DNA of 17,194 nucleotides, from contig CAKQQY010000033.1 of the NCBI GenBank assembly GCA_934271245.1, forward strand, positions 1 to 17,194, in the 5' to 3' direction. Below the pieces are notes generated by a model. The model saw only the letters and a list, made by a program, of their open reading frames with translations, did no database searches and was not told the origin of the DNA. Origin of the DNA: an uncultured Clostridia bacterium. GTDB taxonomy: Bacteria > Bacillota > Clostridia > Christensenellales > Borkfalkiaceae. A program made the position numbers and the translations under genes. Shown piece by piece: positions 1-6,883 of the stretch. The first letter of the stretch is position 1, and each line of letters starts with the position of its first letter.

Positions 1-1518
1 AACTTCGATATATCCGTATCGTTACTCTTTATATCTTCTATCGCTTGGTTTATCTTCGTCGTTAAACCGTCTATCTGGTTTTGCAAATCTTCGTCTGCTT
101 CGGCGTATGCGGTTTCTAACGCAGTAATTCTTGTTGAAAGTTTTCCGTCTGCCGTCTGCAATTCTCCTATCCGCGCTTTCGTCCATGCGTCTGCTTCTTC
201 AAACGCTTTCTTCAAATCGCTCAGACTGGTCGTAAGATTCGTTATATCCGTATCGTTACTCTTTATATCTTCTATTGCTTGGTTTATCTTCGTCGTTAAA
301 CCGTCTATCTGATTTTGCAAATCTTCGTCTGCTTCTGCATACGCTTGGGTCAACGCCGTGATTTTTTTAGATAGTTCTGTATCTTCCATCTGCAATTCAC
401 CTATACGCGCTTTCGTCCATGCGTCTGCCGTTTCAAACGAACTCTTCAAACTACTTAAATCCGTCGTCAACTTCGATATATCCGTATCGTTACTCTTTAT
501 ATCTTCTATTGCTTGGTTTATCTTTGTCGTTAATGCGTTTATTTGGTTTTGCAATTCCGTGTCTGCTTCTGCATACGCTTGGGTCAACGCCGTGATTTTT
601 TTAGATAGTTCTGTATCTTCCGTCTGCAATTCACCTATACGCGCTTTCGTCCATGCGTCTGCCGTTTCAAACGAACTCTTCAAACTACTTAAATCCGTCG
701 TCAACTTCGATATATCCGTATCGTTACTCTTTATATCTTCTATTGCTTGGTTTATCTTAGTCGTTAAACCGTCTATCTGGTTTTGCAAATCTTCGTCTGC
801 TTCGGCGTATGCTTGGGTCAACACCGTGATTTTTTTAGATAGTTCTGTATCTTCCGTCTGCAATTCGCCTATCCGCGCTTTCGTCCATGCGTCGGCTTCT
901 TCAAACGCTTTCTTCAAATCGCTCAGACTGGTCGTAAGATTCGTTATGTCCGTATCGTTACTCTTTATATCTTCTATCGCTTGGTTTATCTTCGTCGTTA
1001 AACCGTCTATCTGATTTTGCAATTCCGTATCTGCCGCCGCATATGCCGTTTCTAACACAGTAATTCTTGTTGAAAGTTTTCCGTCTTCCGTCTGCAATTC
1101 ACCTATACGCGCTTTCGTCCATACGTCTGCCGTTTCAAACGCACTCTTCAAATCGCTCAGACTGGTCGTAAGATTCGATATATCCGTATCGTTACTCTTT
1201 ATATCTTCTATCGCTTGGTTTATCTTCGTCGTTAAACCGTTTATCTGGTTTTGCAATTCCGTATCTGCCGCCGCATATGCCGTTTCTAACGCAGTAATTC
1301 TTGCAGAAAGTTTTCCGTCTTCCGTCTGCAATTCTCCTATACGCGCTTTCGTCCATACGTCTGCCGTTTCAAACGAACTCTTCAAACTACTTAAATCCGT
1401 AGTCAACTTCGATATATCCGTATCGTTACTCTTTATATCTTCTATCGCTTGGTTTATCTTCGTCGTTAAACCGTCTATCTGATTTTGCAAATCTTCGTCT
1501 GCTTCGGCGTATGCGGTT
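1..1518 (-). repeat. In-frame 234-bp tandem repeats (78 aa), about 6.5 copies
   Basis: The same landmark (TCCGTATCGTTACTC on the plus strand) recurs at 13, 247, 481, 715, 949, 1183 and 1417, exactly 234 bases apart each time. On the minus strand each unit encodes 78 residues containing INQAIEDIKSNDTDI, then L-x2-L-x3-F-x2-AD, W-TKARIGELQ, and I-x2-L-x3-Y-x2-AD-x2-LQNQI. This is a helical, coiled-coil-like pattern with no Pro and few Gly. Within a unit the L-x2-L-x3-[FY]-x2-AD-x6-I-x2-L pattern occurs twice, which suggests an older internal duplication. Differences between units come in blocks and not as scattered changes. The array continues beyond the left edge. Confidence 0.95.
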
Positions 1519-3377
1519 TTCAAGTCCGTTATGTCTTTCGCAAGACCTTCGCCTACTCCCTGCAATTCGGATTTTAACAACGCGTCGGCTTCTTTATAAG
1601 CAAGGGTCAAGTCGCTTATTTTTTTAGTCAACGTGGCGCTATCGACCTTATCCGCTAACGCATTATTCAATTCTTCTACAGCCGAATTTAATCTTTCGCG
1701 AAGCGCTATTATCGCGGGTTTAAGATCTACGTCGGCTTTGCAGTATATACATTTGAAATCGTCGTCGAAATCGGTATGTAAACATTCTTCTACGGTATAG
1801 TAACTTTTAACCGTTCCGCCAACGACCCCGTTAAAATTCGTGATCGCGCCGTCTTTATAAGCGACTAATTCCGAACCGTTTTCGTCGGTCTTTCTTAACG
1901 CGTAGTTTGCTGGCAGCAAACTTAAAAGCGTATAAGAGCCGCCGGAAGTATAACCAACTATTTTCCCGCCGTTTAAAGTAATATTTCCCGAAGTTTGCGC
2001 GATAACGCAATTTACGTATTCGTTTAAGTTTACGGTAATTACCGCGCTGCTATAAGCGCATTTAAGGTAAAGGTTCCTTGCGGTTTTCGACGAAGAAGAA
2101 TCTATAATTGTCGCCGTTCTCACCGTCAGATAATACGTAGAAGAACCGGAACTATAGCCTACGCTTTTGCCGTTTAAGTCAATGGTAACGCCGCTTACGG
2201 TGATACTTAAGGAAGTTTTAAGGTCGCTTAAAAACTTCAACGTACCGTTCGCTTTAAGATTGTTTTTCGCTTTGGTTATATCGGAATAATAAACCGTTGC
2301 GCCGTCCGTGGTTACAGCCGCGACCATTTGCGCGCCGCAATCGTTACAGATATTTTTACTCGTATTTACGTTTTCGTGGGTACATTCCATACCGCAAACG
2401 GTACATTTGCCGTTCGAGTAACTGCCGTGGGCGCAAACTTCGCCGCAGTAATCGCATACGCCTTTTGTCCAACTATGATTTTCACAATCGACTATCTTTA
2501 CTTCTTTACTTGGTTTCATATCGGCAAGTTTTACAAACGAACCGTCCGAAGTCAAAGCGTACGCCTTGCCTTTTGCAAGAATCGTAGCATATTGATTGCC
2601 GTATGTATTGTTAACCAAACCCGAAAAAGAACTTATCGTTCCGCCGTAAAGTTTCGTTTTCGTCTTTGAAGGCGTATCTTGAAAGTAAAGAGTTTTTATC
2701 GTTCCGCTATTAAAAGTAAATTGCCCCACATTAGAAAGATAAACTATTGAATCAAAAGTTCCACCGTTTATAATTGCCGTCGTTCCTTGCTTAAACGAAA
2801 CAGCACGAGTAGTCGAATCCGAAACAATTTTAACGTTGTTTATAGTAACGTTACAATTTGAAAATCCTAAGCTAGAGGAAAGGTCTATATATCCGCCACC
2901 GACGGAATCTTTTATAACAATCGTGGAGTTTGAAACCGAATTTTGGTTATAAACGGAGTTTCCGATTAAATCAAGAGTATAATTCCTATCGGAAGTAAAG
3001 TAAAACCTTATGGAAGATCCGACATATATCGGCGACAACGTAGCAGTTTCGACGGTAGCGTTTTCTGGTATTTGCGCCCCTGCATCCAATGAATCATTAT
3101 AAAAAGAAACTGTGCTGTTTACAATTAATCTATAACTCATTTTATTATGGCAATTTATGCATTCACGAGTCGTAAGGTCGAATACTATATGTTGACACGC
3201 GCCGCACTTAGTACATTTTCCGTTCCCATATACATGCACGCAGTATGTGGTATCCGCTACTGCGGTGACGGGTTCTTTGTCGATAATCTGCCCCGCGCCG
3301 AACGAGAAGGACAGCGCAAACAGGCAAATCGCCGCTAACACGAGAACTCTCAACAAACTTTTTCTCTGCTTCGTCAT
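1..3377 (-). CDS. Large secreted repeat protein, partial (C-terminus beyond left edge)
   Basis: Reading the minus strand from the ATG at 3377 gives 1125 uninterrupted codons to the window edge; I checked every codon for stops. An AAGGAG site lies at 3387-3392. Residues 1-42 are a signal peptide: basic start MTKQRK, hydrophobic core about 9-27, and likely cleavage near AVA-D at about 42. Cys/His clusters of the form H-x(n)-G-x-C-x2-C-G lie at about 46-77, 298-347 and 532-546. Between them are Gly/Asn/Ser/Thr-rich stretches (about 85-285 and 355-525) with phrases such as INGGTF and LNGGKIVG, which resemble right-handed beta-helix repeats. From about 555 the protein becomes helical, and from about 620 it consists of 78-residue repeats. 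No anchor is visible because the C-terminus is missing. Family unknown; a cell-surface adhesin or stalk is an inference. It is transcribed away from the two-component system at 3648. Confidence 0.9.
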   Translation of the reverse strand, partial: MTKQRKSLLRVLVLAAICLFALSFSFGAGQIIDKEPVTAVADTTYCVHVYGNGKCTKCGACQHIVFDLTTRECINCHNKMSYRLIVNSTVSFYNDSLDAGAQIPENATVETATLSPIYVGSSIRFYFTSDRNYTLDLIGNSVYNQNSVSNSTIVIKDSVGGGYIDLSSSLGFSNCNVTINNVKIVSDSTTRAVSFKQGTTAIINGGTFDSIVYLSNVGQFTFNSGTIKTLYFQDTPSKTKTKLYGGTISSFSGLVNNTYGNQYATILAKGKAYALTSDGSFVKLADMKPSKEVKIVDCENHSWTKGVCDYCGEVCAHGSYSNGKCTVCGMECTHENVNTSKNICNDCGAQMVAAVTTDGATVYYSDITKAKNNLKANGTLKFLSDLKTSLSITVSGVTIDLNGKSVGYSSGSSTYYLTVRTATIIDSSSSKTARNLYLKCAYSSAVITVNLNEYVNCVIAQTSGNITLNGGKIVGYTSGGSYTLLSLLPANYALRKTDENGSELVAYKDGAITNFNGVVGGTVKSYYTVEECLHTDFDDDFKCIYCKADVDLKPAIIALRERLNSAVEELNNALADKVDSATLTKKISDLTLAYKEADALLKSELQGVGEGLAKDITDLKTAYAEADEDLQNQIDGLTTKINQAIEDIKSNDTDISKLTTDLSSLKSSFETADVWTKARIGELQTEDGKLSARITALETAYAAADTELQNQINGLTTKINQAIEDIKSNDTDISNLTTSLSDLKSAFETADVWTKARIGELQTEDGKLSTRITVLETAYAAADTELQNQIDGLTTKINQAIEDIKSNDTDITNLTTSLSDLKKAFEEADAWTKARIGELQTEDTELSKKITVLTQAYAEADEDLQNQIDGLTTKINQAIEDIKSNDTDISKLTTDLSSLKSSFETADAWTKARIGELQTEDTELSKKITALTQAYAEADTELQNQINALTTKINQAIEDIKSNDTDISKLTTDLSSLKSSFETADAWTKARIGELQMEDTELSKKITALTQAYAEADEDLQNQIDGLTTKINQAIEDIKSNDTDITNLTTSLSDLKKAFEEADAWTKARIGELQTADGKLSTRITALETAYAEADEDLQNQIDGLTTKINQAIEDIKSNDTDISK

Positions 3378-3441
3378 AAAAATTTTCTCCTTGATACCAA
3401 AAACAAATTTTTCTGCTTAAATACAGATTTAATTCGCTTCG

Positions 3442-3470
3442 ATTTTATCACATATATGCTTTAATCGAAA
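3442..3470 (-). promoter_or_regulatory. Candidate extended -10 promoter for the repeat protein gene
   Basis: On the minus strand TAAAAT (3442-3447) is preceded by TGA, forming an extended -10 (TGN-TAAAAT). The -35 position 17 bases upstream (TTTCGA, about 3465-3470) is poor. This would give a leader of roughly 55 bases before the ATG at 3377. The assignment rests on sequence match only. Confidence 0.4.
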
Positions 3471-3542
3471 GAAAAACGCCAAAGCAAACGGCAACCTTAA
3501 CAATTCTTTACAATTAAGTTACGGTAAATTTCGCCCCGAAAA

Positions 3543-3571
3543 TTGCATTTAACGCTATTATTTGGTACAAT
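3543..3571 (+). promoter_or_regulatory. Sigma-70-type promoter for the two-component operon
   Basis: TTGCAT (3543-3548) and TACAAT (3566-3571) are separated by 17 bases on the plus strand, upstream of the response regulator start at 3648. The predicted start of transcription near 3578 gives a leader of about 70 bases. No direct repeats that would mark a response-regulator site are obvious around it. Confidence 0.65.
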
Positions 3572-3601
3572 ACGAGTATAAAAGAGTTTTTATACGATTT
3601 A

Positions 3602-3634
3602 CGCGCCGACCGCCACTCGCGGATTTTCGGCGCG
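3602..3634 (+). promoter_or_regulatory. 5' leader hairpin abutting the response-regulator ribosome binding site
   Basis: CGCGCCGA (3602-3609) pairs perfectly with TCGGCGCG (3627-3634). A second stem, CCGC (3610-3613) with GCGG (3619-3622), stacks directly inside it, leaving a four-base bulge. The ribosome binding site AAAGGAG starts at the very next base (3635). There is no T run, so it is not a terminator. It may protect the mRNA 5' end or influence ribosome loading; the role is inferred. Confidence 0.5.
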
Positions 3635-3647
3635 AAAGGAGTACCGA

Positions 3648-4328
3648 ATGAATTACACCGTTTGCGACAGAAAACTGTTGTTTATAGAAGACGATGAAAA
3701 ACTTAAAAAGGAAACGGTTGAATATTTTTCCGCCGCGAACCGTGTTTTTACCGCGTCGGACGTAGACGAAGCGGTAGACATTCTGGAAAAGAACGGCGAT
3801 ATAGACGCCGTAGTTTTAGACCTGATATTAAAAAGAAGTATGGGAATGGATTTATTTAAGGCGGCGACTTCCCTTCCGCCCGTCATTATTTTATCTTCTT
3901 TAGACGGCGAAGACGAAATTTTTACCGGACTTACTTCGGGCGCGGCAGATTACGTGGTTAAACCTTGCTCTATGCGGCTTTTAGAAACGCATATCGCCCT
4001 GCGCCTTTTACCCAAAGCCGACGCGGTGGAAACTTTCGGGTCTTTTTCCGTAGACGCCAACGCGAGAACGGTTAAATGCGGAAACACGCCCGTTTCTCTT
4101 ACGCCGTCGGAATTCAATATTTTGTTTTTCCTTATAAAAAACCGCGGCGAGTATTTCACCGCCGACGAGATTTACGAAAAAATATGGTGCGCGCCGTCTC
4201 TTCACACGACGACTATCCGCGCGCATTTATCTTCGTTAAGAAGAAAATTGAAAGCCGCTTCCCCGTCCGCCGATATTATACGCACGGAATTCAACAAAGG
4301 ATACTGCTTTACGGGAGATATTTTATGA
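3648..4328 (+). CDS. OmpR/PhoB-family DNA-binding response regulator
   Basis: The 226-residue protein has the usual length and order of this family: an N-terminal receiver domain (about 9-120) and a C-terminal winged-helix DNA-binding domain (about 130-224). Receiver landmarks are visible: acidic pair D15-D16, phospho-acceptor D58 in VVLDL, a Ser at the switch position (S83/S84), and K105-P106. The C-terminal part has SLTPSEFNILFFL, the recognition-helix region TTTIRAHLSSLRRKL and the wing ending in KGYCF, typical of Trans_reg_C domains. AAAGGAG at 3635-3641 supports the ATG at 3648. The stop overlaps the downstream kinase start as ATGA (4325-4328), so the pair is translationally coupled. Targets are unknown; the divergent repeat-protein gene is a reasonable candidate. 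Confidence 0.95.
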   Translation: MNYTVCDRKLLFIEDDEKLKKETVEYFSAANRVFTASDVDEAVDILEKNGDIDAVVLDLILKRSMGMDLFKAATSLPPVIILSSLDGEDEIFTGLTSGAADYVVKPCSMRLLETHIALRLLPKADAVETFGSFSVDANARTVKCGNTPVSLTPSEFNILFFLIKNRGEYFTADEIYEKIWCAPSLHTTTIRAHLSSLRRKLKAASPSADIIRTEFNKGYCFTGDIL

Positions 4329-6337
4329 AAAGAAACGCCCGTAACATTTCGGTTCTTGCTATCGTTACATTTACCTGCATTATTCTTTCGCTTTGCATAT
4401 ATTTTGCGGGCGGCGGCGTCGCCCATGCCGCGCCGATAAGAGTTAAAGAGATTTCGGGCGTTTCGGTAAACGCCGTTTCCGTTTTCGACGTGAAAGGAGT
4501 TATGAAAACGTCGGCAATAAATTATCTGCCCGACGATTTTGCCGAACTCAACGAAACGGTTTCCAACGAAAATACGGGCAGTTCCCCCGTAAGACGGGGT
4601 ACTTACAGGTTTTGCATTGACACCCTTCAAGGCGACGAATGGAACGATACCGACGATTTGCAAGGGTTATTAAGTCCCGACGGCAACTGGCATTTAACCA
4701 TGTATATTCCGCCGGTGTTTTCCGCTTGTTCTATATACGTCCAGTATCAGAACAAGGCTTATATCGGGTCGATTGACAGATACAACGTTAACTACTACCT
4801 TTCTTTTTCCGCGCCGTCGGAATTCGACGACACCGTTTTACACAACACTTCGACGCAACCCGTTTTTATAGATATTCCCGTAAGTTCTAACCATAAATAT
4901 TCGAAAGAATGTAACGTTACCATTCATTACGAAGCGGATAACGACAACTTTATAGGTCTGTCAGACGGAATTTTAATCGGCGAAGATTCGGCGATAAGAA
5001 GAACGATAGAAAATAACCGTATGCTTTTACTTATCGGCGCGATAGTGGGTTCGGCAACCTTTTTATTATTCCTTTTCGTCTGCATTTTAAAGCGGTCGCT
5101 CGCGTTCGTTCCGCAGTTGTTGTTTGCGGCGGGAATATTCTTTTCGTTGTTTTCGGCGTACGCCTTGTTCGGGCTGACCGCCCTTCCATATTTCGCGCTC
5201 GCCGTTCAGAATTTCTCGGGCGGTTTAATCGTCGTGGCGGCAACCCTTTATTTACCCGAGAAGTCGGGTAAAATTCCCGTACTCGTTCCCGTTATCTGCG
5301 TTGCGATTACGGCGCAGGCGGCGGCGTTTATTTCGCCTTACGTTTTAACCGTTTCGGCATACGCCGTTTTACGCGCGGTTTCGCTCGTCTTTTATTTCGT
5401 TTGCCTTGCTATCTCTTTAATTTTTAACGTTTACGACGTGGCGAAAGGCAAACCCGCGGGATTAAGGCTTAACTGCGTTATAGCCGTTTTACTCACGATT
5501 ACGACGGCGTTTTTCGGTAAACCTTTGCCGTTTATTTCGCTCGACGCTTCGTTCTGGTTAAAAATTTATATGCTCGCGATTATCGTGGTTATAGGGTTTC
5601 GCGAATTTATTTCGGCGGAAAGGCACAACAGATATTTAACTGCCAACCTTGAAAAAGAAGTCGCCAAAGAAACGCAGAATTTACAAACGGTTCTCGCCGA
5701 ACGCGATAAAATTTTGTTATACGTAAGCCACGATATGAAAAAGACGGTAGTCGGAATGGGCAATTCTTTAACCGACTTAAAACAGCGGCTGACGGACGCG
5801 GAATTCGTTTTAAAAGTGGATTATTTATTGCAGAAGAACGCCGAGTTAAAACAGAATTTTGCGGAAATCGGCAAGTACGGCAAACGCAACTACGTAGCGG
5901 AAAAATCCGAAGTATTAGACCTTAACGAGATTATCCGCAAAGTTACCGACGACCTTCGCCCCGACTGCGAAGCAAACGGCATTGCCCTATCCGTTTCTCT
6001 TCCCGACAAAACGGACGTTTACGCAAAGAAAGTCGCTCTGGAAAGCGTTCTGCTTAACCTGATTTTAAACGCCATAGAACACGCGGAATGTTCGCGCATT
6101 TTTGTCGCTATAACGAAACGCAAAAACGAGTGCAGAATAAATATCGTAGACGACGGCAAAGGTATTTCGACGGACAAAAACGTGTTCGAACCTTTCGTGT
6201 CGGGCGATTCTTCCGAAAACAATTCGGGGTTAGGATTGTTTTTGGCAAAGTCCGCGATAGAGTCTATGCACGGCACTCTTACCTACGAAAGAAAAGACAA
6301 TTTAACCGTGTTTTCGGCAACGCTTCCGCTTGCGTAA
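4325..6337 (+). CDS. 7TMR-DISM-like sensor histidine kinase
   Basis: The 670-residue kinase partners the regulator just upstream. I chose the ATG at 4325 because it overlaps the regulator stop by four bases, has GGGAG at 4312-4316 and opens with a signal-like helix (about 9-30). The same frame is open upstream, but that stretch lies antiphase to the regulator. Residues about 36-230 form an extracytoplasmic beta-rich domain. Seven hydrophobic helices follow (about 234-256, 261-285, 287-310, 318-338, 343-368, 380-400, 408-426), then a coiled linker. The H box is SHDMKKTVVGM with H469. The ATPase part has N582 (N box), DDGKG at 609-613 and GLGLFLAK starting at 635. The order (ectodomain, 7TM, kinase) matches 7TMR-DISM receptors, whose ectodomains often resemble carbohydrate-binding folds. 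The H box diverges from the classical SHELRTPL. Ligand unknown. Confidence 0.92.
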   Translation: MKRNARNISVLAIVTFTCIILSLCIYFAGGGVAHAAPIRVKEISGVSVNAVSVFDVKGVMKTSAINYLPDDFAELNETVSNENTGSSPVRRGTYRFCIDTLQGDEWNDTDDLQGLLSPDGNWHLTMYIPPVFSACSIYVQYQNKAYIGSIDRYNVNYYLSFSAPSEFDDTVLHNTSTQPVFIDIPVSSNHKYSKECNVTIHYEADNDNFIGLSDGILIGEDSAIRRTIENNRMLLLIGAIVGSATFLLFLFVCILKRSLAFVPQLLFAAGIFFSLFSAYALFGLTALPYFALAVQNFSGGLIVVAATLYLPEKSGKIPVLVPVICVAITAQAAAFISPYVLTVSAYAVLRAVSLVFYFVCLAISLIFNVYDVAKGKPAGLRLNCVIAVLLTITTAFFGKPLPFISLDASFWLKIYMLAIIVVIGFREFISAERHNRYLTANLEKEVAKETQNLQTVLAERDKILLYVSHDMKKTVVGMGNSLTDLKQRLTDAEFVLKVDYLLQKNAELKQNFAEIGKYGKRNYVAEKSEVLDLNEIIRKVTDDLRPDCEANGIALSVSLPDKTDVYAKKVALESVLLNLILNAIEHAECSRIFVAITKRKNECRINIVDDGKGISTDKNVFEPFVSGDSSENNSGLGLFLAKSAIESMHGTLTYERKDNLTVFSATLPLA

Positions 6338-6369
6338 GACTTTCTTTTTAACGTCGGATTTTTTGCCGG

Positions 6370-6404
6370 AAAAGGCAGCCCGATAAAGGACTGCCTTTTC
6401 TTTT
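6370..6404 (+). terminator. Rho-independent terminator after the kinase gene
   Basis: AAAAGGCAG (6370-6378) pairs with CTGCCTTTT (6391-6399) across a 12-base loop, followed by CTTTT. It lies between the convergent kinase and TerB-like genes. It is best in the plus direction; the minus-direction T run is short. Confidence 0.85.
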
Positions 6405-6418
6405 AGCGTTTTATCTTA

Positions 6419-6871
6419 TTACGCAATAAGTTTTTTAATGTAATTTTTCTCTTTAAGCGAAATTTTGCCGTCTATAGTGACGATGCAAAGGCAAAGAATT
6501 ATTACGTCTTCGTAAAGGTCTTCGTCGACGAATTCAAGAACGCGAACAAGTTGCTTCGTGTACTTTGCGGTTTCTTTTATCCCTTCTTTATCGTTTTCAA
6601 ACGCCTTCTTTACTCTTTCGTAATCGAAGTCCTGACCGAAAACTTTTACGAGCGCGGGATATATAAGCAGATATTCCTTTTCGTGAAGTTTTCCGTCTGC
6701 GGCAACCGAGCCTACTATAAACGACGCAAGCGTTTCGACGGGGTCGATTCCGTCGATGTTAAGTTCCGCAAGTCGGGCAAGTATTCCGACGGATTTTTCG
6801 GTGAGCATCAGACCGCGTTCTATCGCGCCGAGTTGTTCGTAGTCTTTTAATATTTTGTTGAATTCAAACAT
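6419..6871 (-). CDS. TerB-like helical protein, last gene of the ABC operon
   Basis: This 150-residue cytoplasmic, all-helical protein has two halves that each carry an Asp-Gly-Lys followed by an acidic residue: VAADGKLHEKEY (D59-G60-K61, E64) and VTIDGKISLKEK (D134-G135-K136, E141). That paired pattern is the hallmark of the TerB fold, known from tellurite-resistance and metal/membrane-stress proteins; the residues resemble metal-binding positions. It lies 12 bases after the permease gene, and its ribosome binding site (AAAGGAG, about 6879-6885) touches the permease stop, so it is almost certainly co-transcribed. It lacks the other Ter genes. A role in regulating or supporting the exporter at the membrane is inferred. 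The family call is fairly firm; the exact function is unknown. Confidence 0.75.
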   Translation of the reverse strand: MFEFNKILKDYEQLGAIERGLMLTEKSVGILARLAELNIDGIDPVETLASFIVGSVAADGKLHEKEYLLIYPALVKVFGQDFDYERVKKAFENDKEGIKETAKYTKQLVRVLEFVDEDLYEDVIILCLCIVTIDGKISLKEKNYIKKLIA

Positions 6872-6883
6872 AGTTTTTCTCCT

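Noticed and set aside
358..1014. Plus-strand 218-codon frame across the repeats
   Set aside because: It is antisense to the repeat array; its own protein repeats only because the DNA repeats, and it has no ribosome binding site. The minus-strand frame spans all repeats plus a signal peptide.
1..1518. CRISPR-like array
   Set aside because: The repeats are 234 bp, contiguous and in frame with no unique spacers, so this is a protein-coding tandem repeat.
2297..2669. Two overlapping plus-strand frames of 96 and 113 codons
   Set aside because: Both are antisense to the intact secreted-protein gene, are Arg/Tyr-rich shadows and lack ribosome binding sites.
4076..4324. Longer N-terminus for the histidine kinase
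   Set aside because: The upstream extension lies in another frame of the response regulator and adds a basic, non-membrane stretch before the signal-like helix. The ATGA overlap and GGGAG support 4325.
6419..6871. Tellurite-resistance operon
   Set aside because: Only a TerB-like gene is present; TerC, TerD and the other Ter genes are absent, so a tellurite role is not supported.
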